The translations under genes were made by a program, and so were the position numbers. From Flavobacterium hungaricum (GTDB lineage: Bacteria; Bacteroidota; Bacteroidia; Flavobacteriales; Flavobacteriaceae), in assembly GCF_015182285.1 (NCBI RefSeq), contig NZ_PRDM01000005.1, positions 496,001 to 560,000 on the forward strand: DNA of 64,000 nt. Reading direction: 5' to 3'. This document shows positions 7,733 to 15,665 of the stretch, piece after piece. Positions within the stretch are counted from its first letter, which is position 1. Each line of letters begins with the position of its first letter. The notes below the pieces were generated by a model. That model was not told the DNA's origin. It saw nothing but the letters and a program-made list of their open reading frames with translations, and searched no databases.

Positions 7733-8746
7733 ATGAAAGGCGTATTATTAGTAAACTTAGGTTCTCCGGAAAGTCCAACACCAAAAGATGTAAAACCATA
7801 TTTAGACGAATTTTTAATGGATAAATACGTGATCGATGTTCCGTATTTATTAAGAGCATTGTTGGTTCGCGGTATTATTTTAAGAAAAAGACCCGAAGAA
7901 TCAGCGCACGCTTATGCGAAAATATGGTGGGATGAAGGTTCTCCGTTAGTAGTACTTTCTGAAAGAATGCAGGCAAAAGTTAAGCCTCTGGTAAATGTTC
8001 CAGTTGCTTTGGCAATGCGTTACGGAACCATGACGATCGAAAAAGGACTTCAGGAATTGCATGATCAAGGCGTTACAGAAGTATTGCTTTTTCCTCTATA
8101 TCCGCAATATGCAATGGCTTCTACTCTGACTATTTTAGTGAAAGCTGAAGAAATTCGTAAAAAGAAATTTCCAAACATGACTTTTACAGATGTTCCGGCA
8201 TTTTACAACAAACCCGATTACATCAAGAATTTAGCAGATTCAATTCAGAAACATTTAGTTGGTTTTGATTACGATCATTTGTTGTTTTCATATCATGGAA
8301 TTCCAGAGCGTCATATCCGTAAAACAGACGTAACCAAATCACATTGCAAAATAGACGGTTCTTGTTGTAATACGCCATCTCCGGCACACGACTTCTGTTA
8401 CCGCCATCAATGTTATGAAACGACAAAGCAAGTCATAAAATTATTAGGACTTCCAGAAGATAAATACAGTCTGACTTTTCAATCGCGTTTAGCGGGAGAC
8501 AAATGGCTGGAGCCTTACACAGATGTTGAAATCGACAATATGCCGGCAAAAGGAATCAAGAAATTAGCGGTTGTAACGCCAGCTTTCGTATCTGATTGTT
8601 TAGAAACATTGGAAGAAATCGCCATGCGCGCCAAAGAAGATTTTGAAGCAAAAGGAGGAGAAGAGTTTTTAGCAATTCCGTGTTTGAATGACGATGACGA
8701 ATGGTGCCAGACGGTTTCTAATTGGATTAATGATTGGGCTAAATAA
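7733..8746 (+). CDS. hemH: Ferrochelatase
   Basis: HemH inserts Fe2+ into protoporphyrin IX to make haem. The 337-residue protein begins LLVNLGSPESPTP, has the catalytic His188 in LLFSYHGIPERH and the conserved acidic helix SDCLETLEEI near the C-terminus. A Cys-rich stretch follows the catalytic His: Cys205, Cys211, Cys212, Cys222 and Cys227 in 23 residues. Some bacterial ferrochelatases bind an iron-sulfur cluster, so this may be a cluster or metal site; that is inference. It lies directly before hemJ, separated by a strong hairpin. Confidence 0.97.
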   Translation: MKGVLLVNLGSPESPTPKDVKPYLDEFLMDKYVIDVPYLLRALLVRGIILRKRPEESAHAYAKIWWDEGSPLVVLSERMQAKVKPLVNVPVALAMRYGTMTIEKGLQELHDQGVTEVLLFPLYPQYAMASTLTILVKAEEIRKKKFPNMTFTDVPAFYNKPDYIKNLADSIQKHLVGFDYDHLLFSYHGIPERHIRKTDVTKSHCKIDGSCCNTPSPAHDFCYRHQCYETTKQVIKLLGLPEDKYSLTFQSRLAGDKWLEPYTDVEIDNMPAKGIKKLAVVTPAFVSDCLETLEEIAMRAKEDFEAKGGEEFLAIPCLNDDDEWCQTVSNWINDWAK

Positions 8747-8751
8747 TATTT

Positions 8752-8799
8752 GTTTCAAGTTTCAGGTTATTGAAAACTTAAAAACCTGAAACTTGAAAC
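8752..8799. repeat. 17-bp perfect inverted repeat between hemH and hemJ
   Basis: GTTTCAAGTTTCAGGTT (8752-8768) pairs perfectly with 8783-8799 across a 14-base loop. There is no U-run straight after, so it is not a textbook terminator. Nearly the same sequence forms another 17-bp hairpin on the far side of hemJ. Confidence 0.85.
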
Positions 8800-8814
8800 C
8801 TCAAACAAAAAAGT

Positions 8815-9363
8815 ATGGACTACTATAACTACTTAAAATCACTGCATCTTATTTTTGTAGTGACTTGGTTTGCAGGTTTGTTTTACATTGTGCGTTTGTT
8901 TGTCTATCAAATAGAAGCCAATGAAAAACCTTCACCAGAAAAAGAAATTCTGCAGGCGCAATATAAAATAATGACGTATCGTTTGTGGTATATTATTACG
9001 TGGCCTTCGGCAGTTTTGGCAAGTATTTTTGCTTTTTGGATGCTGTTTTTTACAGAAGCTGGTCATGTTTGGATGAAAATGCCGTGGATGCACGTCAAAC
9101 TGGTTTTCGTTTTCCTTTTGTATTTATATCACGGAAAATGCCATCAGATTTTCAAACAATTACAAAATAATGAAGTAAAATACTCGAACAATTTTATGCG
9201 TTTGTGGAATGAAGGTGCCACGATTATTTTGTTTGCTGTCGTTTTTTTAGTAGTTTTAAAAAGTGCAATCAACTGGATTTACGGCGTGATCGGAATTATT
9301 TTATTTTCGGTTTTAATCATGCTGGGATTCCGTTTTTATAAACGCATTAGAGAAAAAAAATAG
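8815..9363 (+). CDS. hemJ: HemJ-type protoporphyrinogen IX oxidase
   Basis: A 182-residue integral membrane protein with four or five hydrophobic helices. The N-terminus YLKSLHLIFVVTWFAGLFY carries His11, conserved in the HemJ/UPF0093 family; a second block MHVKLVFVFLLYLYHG is also typical. HemJ oxidises protoporphyrinogen IX to protoporphyrin IX. No hemG or hemY is seen nearby, and hemH is directly upstream, so this gene supplies the missing step between HemF and HemH. CopD-like annotation is the main alternative, but length and context favour HemJ. Confidence 0.92.
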   Translation: MDYYNYLKSLHLIFVVTWFAGLFYIVRLFVYQIEANEKPSPEKEILQAQYKIMTYRLWYIITWPSAVLASIFAFWMLFFTEAGHVWMKMPWMHVKLVFVFLLYLYHGKCHQIFKQLQNNEVKYSNNFMRLWNEGATIILFAVVFLVVLKSAINWIYGVIGIILFSVLIMLGFRFYKRIREKK

Positions 9364-9373
9364 TTTTTTTAGG

Positions 9374-9424
9374 TTCAGGTTTCAAGTTTCCAAACGCAGC
9401 CTAACCTGAAACTTGAAACCTGAA
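9374..9424. repeat. 17-bp perfect inverted repeat after hemJ
   Basis: TTCAGGTTTCAAGTTTC (9374-9390) pairs perfectly with 9408-9424, with a 17-base loop. It shares the word TTTCAAGTTTC and CAGGTT with the hairpin at 8752-8799, so hemJ is bracketed by two members of one repeat family. Confidence 0.85.
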
Positions 9425-9443
9425 AATAATAAAACAAAAACAG

Positions 9444-10913
9444 ATGCAGAACTTCAAAATGTCAATGCTTTCGCTTCGTACCAGGATTTTCCTGTCGATG
9501 ATTGTATTGATTGTTGTAGCATCTTTTTTATTGGCTTCTATTTCTATTATTCAGTTTAAAACAGAAGCCAAAGAATACCATCAGGAAAGACTCGAAAGAA
9601 AAGAAAATGCGGTAAAAGAACACATCAATTATGTGCTTTCGACTACAACTTACCCATTAAAAACACAGAATCTGGATTTGATTTTTAAAGATAAAATCCA
9701 CGAACTGGCGCAGATTCATAAAATCGAAATTAACATTTACAGCCTCGACGGAAAACTACTTAAATCTTCCAAAGAGTCTTTTGCAGTCGACAAAGTCGCG
9801 CCTCCGATTCCTGAATATATACTCAAACTCGTTCGTTCCTCAATAGAAAAACGATTTGTTGATATTAAAACTATCGATGGCGTCAAAAACAGATCTTCAT
9901 ACAGTTTAATAAAAGACGAAAAATTCAAACCCCTCGGCGTTTTAAACCTGCCCTATTTAGAAGATGACGGGTATTACGACAACGAATTGAATACTTTCCT
10001 GATCCGTTTAAGTCAGGTGTATTCATTTATGCTGATTGTCGCTTTTGCACTGGCTTATTTCCTTTCGACTTATATCACCAAATCATTAAAAACAATTTCG
10101 GATCGTTTAGAGGAAACCAACTTGGATCAGAAAAACGAAAAAATTGTTCTCGAAGCCAACAGCAAAGAAGTGAACTTCTTGATTAAAGCTTACAACGGCA
10201 TGGTCGACAAACTGGAAAGCAGTGCCATTAAATTAGCGCAAAGCGAACGTGAAGAAGCTTGGCGTGAAATGGCCAAACAGGTTGCACACGAAATTAAAAA
10301 TCCGCTTACGCCAATGCGATTAACGGTTCAGAGTTTTCAAAGGAAATTTGATCCCAACGATCCTGATGTAAAACAGAAAATGAACGATTACTCTGAAACC
10401 CTGATTCAGCAGATTGATACCATGACAGCAGTGGCTTCGGCATTTTCTAACTTTGCTTCGATGCCAGCACAGCAAAACGAAACCTTGAATGTTGTAGAGG
10501 TTGTAGAATTGGCTTTGGATATTTTTAACGAAGATTATATTGTCTTTGAAGCCGAAGAACAGGAAATCATTTCTAAAATGGACCGTACACAATTGATCCG
10601 TGTCATTACCAATCTGGTTAAAAATGCAACGCAGGCGATTCCTGAAAGTCAGTTACAAAAATCGATTTTTGTTACTGTCAAACGCCGTAATAATAATGTC
10701 GAAATCGCGGTAAAAGACAACGGAATCGGAATTCAGAAACTGGATACCGGCCGAATTTTCGAACCAAAATTTACCACCAAAACCAGCGGCATGGGCCTTG
10801 GACTCGGAATTATAAAAAACATTATCGAAAATTACAAAGGAACAATTACCTTTGAGTCAACTTACGGAAAAGGAACCACTTTTAGAGTTTCTTTACCTAT
10901 CACCAACTCCTAA
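9444..10913 (+). CDS. Membrane sensor histidine kinase, NtrY-like
   Basis: A 489-residue sensor kinase. Transmembrane helices at about 13-37 and 190-210 enclose a periplasmic domain of about 150 residues; a HAMP linker follows at about 208-260. The phospho-acceptor is His282 in VAHEIKNPLTPMRL. ATP-binding boxes are LVKNATQAIP (N394), DNGIGI (425-430) and GMGLGLG (449-455). The HEIKNPLTP form is typical of the NtrY group. No response regulator is adjacent, so it is an orphan in this window. Its stop is 10 bp before the enoyl-CoA hydratase ATG, suggesting an operon. Confidence 0.94.
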   Translation: MQNFKMSMLSLRTRIFLSMIVLIVVASFLLASISIIQFKTEAKEYHQERLERKENAVKEHINYVLSTTTYPLKTQNLDLIFKDKIHELAQIHKIEINIYSLDGKLLKSSKESFAVDKVAPPIPEYILKLVRSSIEKRFVDIKTIDGVKNRSSYSLIKDEKFKPLGVLNLPYLEDDGYYDNELNTFLIRLSQVYSFMLIVAFALAYFLSTYITKSLKTISDRLEETNLDQKNEKIVLEANSKEVNFLIKAYNGMVDKLESSAIKLAQSEREEAWREMAKQVAHEIKNPLTPMRLTVQSFQRKFDPNDPDVKQKMNDYSETLIQQIDTMTAVASAFSNFASMPAQQNETLNVVEVVELALDIFNEDYIVFEAEEQEIISKMDRTQLIRVITNLVKNATQAIPESQLQKSIFVTVKRRNNNVEIAVKDNGIGIQKLDTGRIFEPKFTTKTSGMGLGLGIIKNIIENYKGTITFESTYGKGTTFRVSLPITNS

Positions 10914-10923
10914 ACCAATTGTT

Positions 10924-11706
10924 ATGAACTACGAAAATATCTTAGTTGCTATAGAAGAAAAAATTGCAACAATTACAATAAACAGACCTACAAAACTAAA
11001 TGCTTTAAACAAATCGACAATTGGCGATCTTAGCAATGCTGTTAATGCATTAGCAAATAATGAAGAGGTTCGTGTAATTATTATAACAGGAAACGGAGAA
11101 AAAGCTTTTGTTGCCGGCGCCGACATTTCAGAATTTGCTAATTATAATGTTGTTGAAGGAGCGCAATTGGCGGCTGAAGGACAAGAAGCGTTATTTGACT
11201 TTATTGAAAACTTAAAAAAACCGGTTATTGCAGCCATTAACGGTTTTGCTCTTGGAGGAGGATTAGAACTGGCAATGGCCTGTCATTTCAGAATAGCATC
11301 CGATAATGCTAAAATGGGACTTCCAGAAGTAACCTTAGGATTAATTCCAGGTTATGGAGGAACACAGCGTCTGCCGCAATTAGTGGGCAAAGGACGCGCC
11401 ATGGAATTGATCATGACCGCCGCTATGATTTCTGCCGAAGAAGCGAAACAATATGGCTTAGTCAATCACGTAGTATCGCAGGCTGAATTATTATCTTTTA
11501 CAGCAGTTATCGCACAAAAAATCATTAAAAATGCTCCCTTTGCAATCGGAAAAGCAATAAAAGCAATTAATGCCAACTTTAAAGACGGTAAAAACGGATT
11601 TGATATTGAAATAAAATCATTCGGAGAATGTTTCGGAACTCAGGATTTTAAAGAAGGAACAACGGCTTTTTTAGAAAAAAGAAAAGCTGAATTTACAGGA
11701 AAATAA
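10924..11706 (+). CDS. Enoyl-CoA hydratase/isomerase family protein
   Basis: A 260-residue crotonase-fold enzyme. The oxyanion-hole segment GEKAFVAGADISEF and INGFALGGGLELAMAC are intact, and both catalytic acids of enoyl-CoA hydratases are present: Glu115 (GGLELA) and Glu135 (LPEVTLGLIPGYGGTQRLP). It most likely hydrates short-chain 2-enoyl-CoA in fatty-acid or amino-acid breakdown. The ATG at 10924 is used; an upstream in-frame start at 10852 would lie inside the kinase gene. No other beta-oxidation gene is adjacent. Confidence 0.93.
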   Translation: MNYENILVAIEEKIATITINRPTKLNALNKSTIGDLSNAVNALANNEEVRVIIITGNGEKAFVAGADISEFANYNVVEGAQLAAEGQEALFDFIENLKKPVIAAINGFALGGGLELAMACHFRIASDNAKMGLPEVTLGLIPGYGGTQRLPQLVGKGRAMELIMTAAMISAEEAKQYGLVNHVVSQAELLSFTAVIAQKIIKNAPFAIGKAIKAINANFKDGKNGFDIEIKSFGECFGTQDFKEGTTAFLEKRKAEFTGK

Positions 11707-11711
11707 TTTTC

Positions 11712-11806
11712 TTAACCGCAAAGTTCACAAGGGATTACGCAAAGCACACAAGGAAATCAAAAACTTAGCGAACCTTGCGTAAATCTTTGCGACCTTTGCG
11801 GTTAAA
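11712..11806. repeat. Inverted repeat of CGCAAAG words
   Basis: TTAACCGCAAAG at the left end is mirrored by CTTTGCGGTTAA at the right end, with further CGCAAAG and CTTTGCG words between (GATTACGCAAAG against TTGCGTAAATC). The whole 95 bp can fold into one long imperfect hairpin. It separates the enoyl-CoA hydratase from the next gene. Confidence 0.8.
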
Positions 11807-11822
11807 TTATAATACAAACATC

Positions 11823-12224
11823 ATGTCCTACGAACCAATATTTGCCCTTTTTTGTGAGCGTGTTAAAGAAAGTATCCAAGCCGGAACTTTCGCTAAATTG
11901 ACCTTGGCTAAAACAATGGGCGATACCGAAATCAAAAACATCTATTTTCGTTTGGTTTTGAATGAAGATGATACTTTCTCCATTTCATTGACTACACGAT
12001 ATAAAACAGAAGAAATCGAAAGCATTCATACGTTAGAGGAAGCGCTTTTGATTTTAGGAACTTATATTAAAAATCCATTTTTGACCGCGCTTTTATTTAC
12101 GACAGACAATGACGTAACTTTCAAAGTAAATAAAAAGAATGCTGGTAGTATTATCGAGCAGGAACCGACATTTAAAAATGCGTCGCCAGTAATGTTAGAA
12201 ATGATAGAAAAAGGGATTGTCTAA
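11823..12224 (+). CDS. Conserved hypothetical protein
   Basis: A 133-residue soluble alpha/beta protein of unknown function, with no signal peptide, membrane helix or catalytic motif that I recognise. It begins MSYEPIFALFCERVKESI. The ATG at 11823 is chosen because the open frame upstream (from 11775) lies in the CGCAAAG inverted repeat. It ends before a repeat-rich intergenic region, and its operon partners are unclear. Confidence 0.75.
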   Translation: MSYEPIFALFCERVKESIQAGTFAKLTLAKTMGDTEIKNIYFRLVLNEDDTFSISLTTRYKTEEIESIHTLEEALLILGTYIKNPFLTALLFTTDNDVTFKVNKKNAGSIIEQEPTFKNASPVMLEMIEKGIV

Positions 12225-12233
12225 TTTTTTAGA

Positions 12234-12480
12234 AGCTAATCCCGCTATCCGTTTCAATCTTTTATGCCTCCCGAAGCCTCGGGACCGGCACAAAAGGATT
12301 TCCACTTCTATCGGGGCTAGGAAATTCCTCATGTCAAGTTGAGCGAAGTTGAAGCCTCGGTTTCTGAATTACTTTGCGGAACTTCGACTTCGCTCAGTCT
12401 GACAAAAGAAAACTTCAACTCAGTCTGACAAAAAACAAAATCTCCTCGCATCTCTGCGAAACCTCTTCGCGAATCTTTGT
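12234..12480. repeat. Repeat-rich non-coding region
   Basis: No gene is seen. It holds an imperfect inverted element (12234-12320) running from GCTAATCCCGCTATCC to TCTATCGGGGCTAG with an inner CCCGA/TCGGG hairpin (12271-12284), then a GAGCGAAGTTGAAG element (12333-12354) inverted at 12382-12403 (CTTCGACTTCGCTCAG...GAC), a partial copy (TTCAACTCAGTCTGAC) near 12413, and CTCTGCGAAAC words up to 12475. Both neighbouring genes converge here, so these hairpins may also act as terminators. Confidence 0.7.
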
Positions 12481-12489
12481 GAAATAACT

Positions 12490-13143
12490 CTAAACCAGCT
12501 TTACAAACAAATTAGAAGCAATTTTATTCGAAATAGACAATTCCCTTCCATCGACTTTAATTTTAACGGATAAATCAAAAGATTCGCGGGAAAGAAATTC
12601 AATTCTTGAACCCAAAGCAATTCCCTGTTTGTCCAGATATTTTAAAAATTCTGATGAAGTATCCTTTACCCCCACGCAAACGCCGGTTTGATTCTCATTC
12701 AATTCAGATAAAAGCTGTTTTTCAATTTTAATAATTCGTCCGTTAGCATCTGGAATCGGATCTCCATGAGGATCTTCAGTCGGATTTCCCAGAAAATCAT
12801 CCAATCGATTAATCAATTGTTCTGATTTGATGTGTTCCAATTGTTCGGCAATATCGTGAACCTCATCCCAGCTGAAATTTAATTTTTCTACCAAAAAGAC
12901 TTCCCACAAACGATGTTTTCTCACGATCATTTTAGCAGCAAGCTTTCCATTTTCAGTAAGAGAAACCCCTTGGTATTTTTTATAATTAACCAAATCTTTA
13001 TCTGCCAGCTTTTTAAGCATATCCGTTACCGATGATGCTTTGGTTTCCATCATTTCCGCAATCGCATTGGTGCTCACCTCCGAATCAGCAACGGCTGTTA
13101 GGTGATATATAGATTTTAAGTAATTTTCTTCTGAGAAGGTCAT
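12490..13143 (-). CDS. DtxR/MntR-family metal-dependent repressor
   Basis: A 217-residue regulator: winged helix at about 1-70 (NAIAEMMETKASSVTDMLKKL as recognition region, in two parts), a dimerisation and metal-binding domain with His77 and Glu81 (HRLWEVFL) and HDIAEQLEHIKSE, the DPHGDPIP turn at 124-131, and a C-terminal FeoA/SH3-like domain. Such proteins bind Mn2+ or Fe2+ and repress uptake genes. It lies 90 bp after the Nramp gene on the same strand, so manganese is the likely signal. Palindromes before the Nramp gene and the TonB receptor gene are probable operators. Confidence 0.93.
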   Translation of the reverse strand: MTFSEENYLKSIYHLTAVADSEVSTNAIAEMMETKASSVTDMLKKLADKDLVNYKKYQGVSLTENGKLAAKMIVRKHRLWEVFLVEKLNFSWDEVHDIAEQLEHIKSEQLINRLDDFLGNPTEDPHGDPIPDANGRIIKIEKQLLSELNENQTGVCVGVKDTSSEFLKYLDKQGIALGSRIEFLSRESFDLSVKIKVDGRELSISNKIASNLFVKLV

Positions 13144-13149
13144 TTTTTA

Positions 13150-13232
13150 TTTTTTGAGGTTCAAAGCTGCAAAGTGACAAAGGTTCAGAGTTTTCAAAAA
13201 CTTTGCTCCTTTGTACCTCAGAACCTTTGTCC
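13150..13232. repeat. Inverted repeat of ACAAAGGTTC words
   Basis: GACAAAGGTTCAGAG (13176-13190) is mirrored by CTCAGAACCTTTGTC (about 13217-13231), with more CAAAG words around it. It lies between the DtxR-type and Nramp genes and is related in word content to the repeats near 2712 and 30111. Confidence 0.65.
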
Positions 13233-15104
13233 CTAGTTTTTAACAATCAACAAAGGTATAGAAATTTTATGTCTCAATTTATCGACTGTTGTACCAAAGA
13301 GAATATCTTTTAGTCCAGTGTGGCCATGGGTTCCCATGACCAAGATATCGAAACTTCCCTCATTTATAATTTTTGAAATTACATTGTTGGGTTTTCCAAA
13401 TCCGAGCTTAGTTTCAATTTTAAAACCTTTCTCGGTCAACATGTCTTTATATTGCTGCAAAAGTTTTTCATCTATTGTCGTTTCATGATCGTGTACATGG
13501 ACTCCATACATTAATGCTCCAACGGTTTCCACAATATGGATAAGGGTATATTCTGTATGGATTCCGCCCAATTCAAAAGCTTTGTTCAATGCGGCTTCAT
13601 CTGCTTTAGAGAAATCTACAGAAATCGCAATGTTTTTAATACTTTGGCTTTCTCTTGGCGAAAACTGCAGATTTAAATTATGAGGCGAGTGATTGACTGC
13701 TTTGTTCTTAACTTTAGTGATAAAAGGATTAAAAATAATATAGAGCAATAAAGCCAAAAATCCAAAAGCCAGCGGTACAACTGTAAACCAAAGCACCATC
13801 GGATGATCTGAACTTTCCAGCCAGGATGTTATTTCATCGTACACCAATTTTGCGTTTAAGGAAACAATGATCGCGGCAATAATCCAAGAGACAATTTGTG
13901 TAGTTTTAGAAATATGAAAACCATTCATCTTTGATTTATCGCTGACAAAGTGAATAAGCGGAATAATCGCAAAACCCAGCTGCAGACTCAAAATAACCTG
14001 ACTTAAGATCAGCAGTTTTCCCGTGACGCTTTCGCCATAAATCAAAATCACAATTACGGCTGGAATAATAGCAATTAAGCGGGTAATGATTCGGCGCACC
14101 CAAGGCTGTATTCTAAAATGAAGATAACCCTCCATTACAATCTGCCCTGCCAGTGTTCCCGTCACCGTCGAACTTTGTCCCGCTGCAATAAGTGCAATAG
14201 CAAACAAAGCCGGCGCCCATTTTGTTCCTAAAAGCGGTTCCAGAAACTTATGAGCATCCTGAATCTCTGCAACTTCGTACATTCCGTTTTTATGAAAAGT
14301 CGCGGCGGCGAGAATTAAAATTGCTGCATTTACAAAAAAGGCAAGATTTAAAGCAATTGTCGAATCTATAAAATTGTATTTTAAAGCCTGTTTGATTCCG
14401 GCTGGAGTTCGGTCAAACTTTCTGGTCTGTACCAAAGAAGAGTGCAGATAAAGGTTATGCGGCATAACTGTTGCCCCGATAATCCCGATTGCAATATACA
14501 AAGCTGCTGAGTTTGGAATTGAAGGAATCAAACCCTCCAAAACTTTATGCATTTCTGGTTCGGCAAAAATCATTTCAAAAATAAAAGAAAAGCCGATAAT
14601 CGCGACCAAAGCAATAATAAAGGCTTCCATCTTGCGAATTCCTTTATTGATCAGGAAAAGCAGCAAAAAGGTGTCTAAAACAGTAATTAGAACTGCTTCG
14701 AGTAAAGGAATTCCGAAAAGCAGATTAATTCCGATCGCCATTCCGAGAACTTCGGCCAGATCACAAGCCGCAATTGCAATTTCGGCAAGAAAATATAAAA
14801 TGTAATTAATATATTTCGAATAGGTTTCTCTTGATGCTTGTGCGAGATCTCGCTGCGTCACGATTCCGAGTCGGGCGCTTAAACTTTGCAAAAGCAGCGC
14901 CATTAAGTTACTCATCAACAAAACCCAGACTAAAGTGTAGCCAAACTGACTTCCGCCGGCAATATCTGTCGCCCAGTTTCCTGGATCCATGTAGCCGACG
15001 CTTACTAAATATGCTGGACCTAAAAAGGCTAAAATTTTCCTGAAACCTGTTTTTTTATGTTCGGTTGAAACAGATTCGTGTACCTCTTCTAAAGATTTAC
15101 CCAT
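13233..15104 (-). CDS. Nramp divalent-metal transporter fused to a UspA domain
   Basis: A 623-residue fusion. Residues about 20-450 are an 11-helix Nramp (MntH-like) transporter with the metal-site motifs DPGNW (40-44, TM1) and MPHN (214-217, TM6), which import Mn2+ or Fe2+ with protons. Residues about 480-623 form a universal stress protein domain with the ATP-type motif GTHGHTGLKDILFGTT. Nramp proteins normally stop at about 410-450 residues. The cytoplasmic Usp domain could sense nucleotide or stress state and gate transport; that is inference. A DtxR-like palindrome and a promoter precede it. Confidence 0.95.
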   Translation of the reverse strand: MGKSLEEVHESVSTEHKKTGFRKILAFLGPAYLVSVGYMDPGNWATDIAGGSQFGYTLVWVLLMSNLMALLLQSLSARLGIVTQRDLAQASRETYSKYINYILYFLAEIAIAACDLAEVLGMAIGINLLFGIPLLEAVLITVLDTFLLLFLINKGIRKMEAFIIALVAIIGFSFIFEMIFAEPEMHKVLEGLIPSIPNSAALYIAIGIIGATVMPHNLYLHSSLVQTRKFDRTPAGIKQALKYNFIDSTIALNLAFFVNAAILILAAATFHKNGMYEVAEIQDAHKFLEPLLGTKWAPALFAIALIAAGQSSTVTGTLAGQIVMEGYLHFRIQPWVRRIITRLIAIIPAVIVILIYGESVTGKLLILSQVILSLQLGFAIIPLIHFVSDKSKMNGFHISKTTQIVSWIIAAIIVSLNAKLVYDEITSWLESSDHPMVLWFTVVPLAFGFLALLLYIIFNPFITKVKNKAVNHSPHNLNLQFSPRESQSIKNIAISVDFSKADEAALNKAFELGGIHTEYTLIHIVETVGALMYGVHVHDHETTIDEKLLQQYKDMLTEKGFKIETKLGFGKPNNVISKIINEGSFDILVMGTHGHTGLKDILFGTTVDKLRHKISIPLLIVKN

Positions 15105-15123
15105 TGTAAAAGTATTGTTTTCA

Positions 15124-15131
15124 CAAATATA
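15124..15131 (-). promoter_or_regulatory. Nramp gene promoter -7 element
   Basis: TATATTTG on the minus strand matches TAnnTTTG, 20 bp before the ATG. A TTG at 15156-15154 lies 22 bp upstream and could be the -33 element, just next to the TTTAGAC palindrome. Confidence 0.55.
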
Positions 15132-15160
15132 TGTAAAAATTATATTCGCGAAACAATATT

Positions 15161-15176
15161 TTTAGACGAGTCTAAA
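15161..15176. promoter_or_regulatory. Probable DtxR/MntR operator before the Nramp gene
   Basis: TTTAGACGAGTCTAAA is a perfect palindrome with 7-bp arms and a 2-bp centre. It lies just upstream of the Nramp promoter and 3 bp past the Fur-family stop codon. A second 16-bp site with the same layout precedes the TonB receptor gene at 17129. The DtxR-type regulator encoded downstream is the natural candidate to bind it. Confidence 0.7.
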
Positions 15177-15178
15177 TA

Positions 15179-15571
15179 TTATATGTTAGAATTTAAACAT
15201 TTTGGACACAATCCAGAAAGCGTGAAATTTATCTCATTAACTTTATAATTGTGCGGCATAATGTAGCTTGGTTTTACACTTTCGAGACATGTGATTTCAT
15301 GACAGTTCTCGCAGCTAAAATGGGCATGATTGTGTATGTGCACACGCTGGTGCGAATGATTGCATTTTGCATATTTTACCGTTCCGTCCAGATTCGAAAT
15401 TTTATGAATAATATCATCGTTTACCAGACGGTCTAAAATTCTATAAATAGTAACGCGGTCGCAGACATCGTTCAATTGTTTTTGAATTTCGGTGTGAGAC
15501 AAGGCGGTTTTGGATTTCTCAAAAACCTCTAAAACGGCCGTCTTTGCTGTAGTGTTACGTGTAGCTTTCAT
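15179..15571 (-). CDS. Fur-family metalloregulator, probably Zur-like
   Basis: A 130-residue Fur-family protein with an N-terminal winged helix (ALSHTEIQKQL, VTIYRILDRL) and a C-terminal metal region: HQRVHIHNHAHFSCENC with His-x-His pairs, then CPKC at the end, forming the structural Cys4 zinc site. Zur is favoured over Fur because its divergent neighbour is merC, and Bacteroidota Zur-type regulators often sit near such genes; iron or peroxide sensing is not excluded. Two TGCAACA-type palindromes lie in the 94-bp divergent region. Confidence 0.88.
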   Translation of the reverse strand: MKATRNTTAKTAVLEVFEKSKTALSHTEIQKQLNDVCDRVTIYRILDRLVNDDIIHKISNLDGTVKYAKCNHSHQRVHIHNHAHFSCENCHEITCLESVKPSYIMPHNYKVNEINFTLSGLCPKCLNSNI

Positions 15572-15596
15572 TATATTTTGAATTAAAAAAATTAAC

Positions 15597-15609
15597 GCAA
15601 CAATGTTGC
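15597..15609. promoter_or_regulatory. Probable Fur/Zur operator 1
   Basis: GCAACAATGTTGC is a perfect palindrome with 6-bp arms around one base, in the divergent region between the Fur-family gene and merC. It overlaps the TTG at 15606-15608, a possible -33 element for merC. Confidence 0.6.
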
Positions 15610-15625
15610 AATTGATTTTATTGTG

Positions 15626-15646
15626 TATATTTGCAACAGTATTGCA
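15626..15646 (+). promoter_or_regulatory. merC promoter -7 element with operator 2
   Basis: TATATTTG (15626-15633) matches TAnnTTTG, 17 bp after the TTG at 15606-15608. Overlapping it is TGCAACAGTATTGCA (15632-15646), 5-bp arms with the same TGCAA word as operator 1. A repressor on both sites would cover the -33, -7 and start region. Confidence 0.6.
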
Positions 15647-15665
15647 TTAAACAAATTTACAAGAA

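Noticed and set aside
8752..8799. Intrinsic terminator of hemH
   Set aside because: The stem is perfect, but no T-run follows and the same family occurs after hemJ without one; kept as a repeat.
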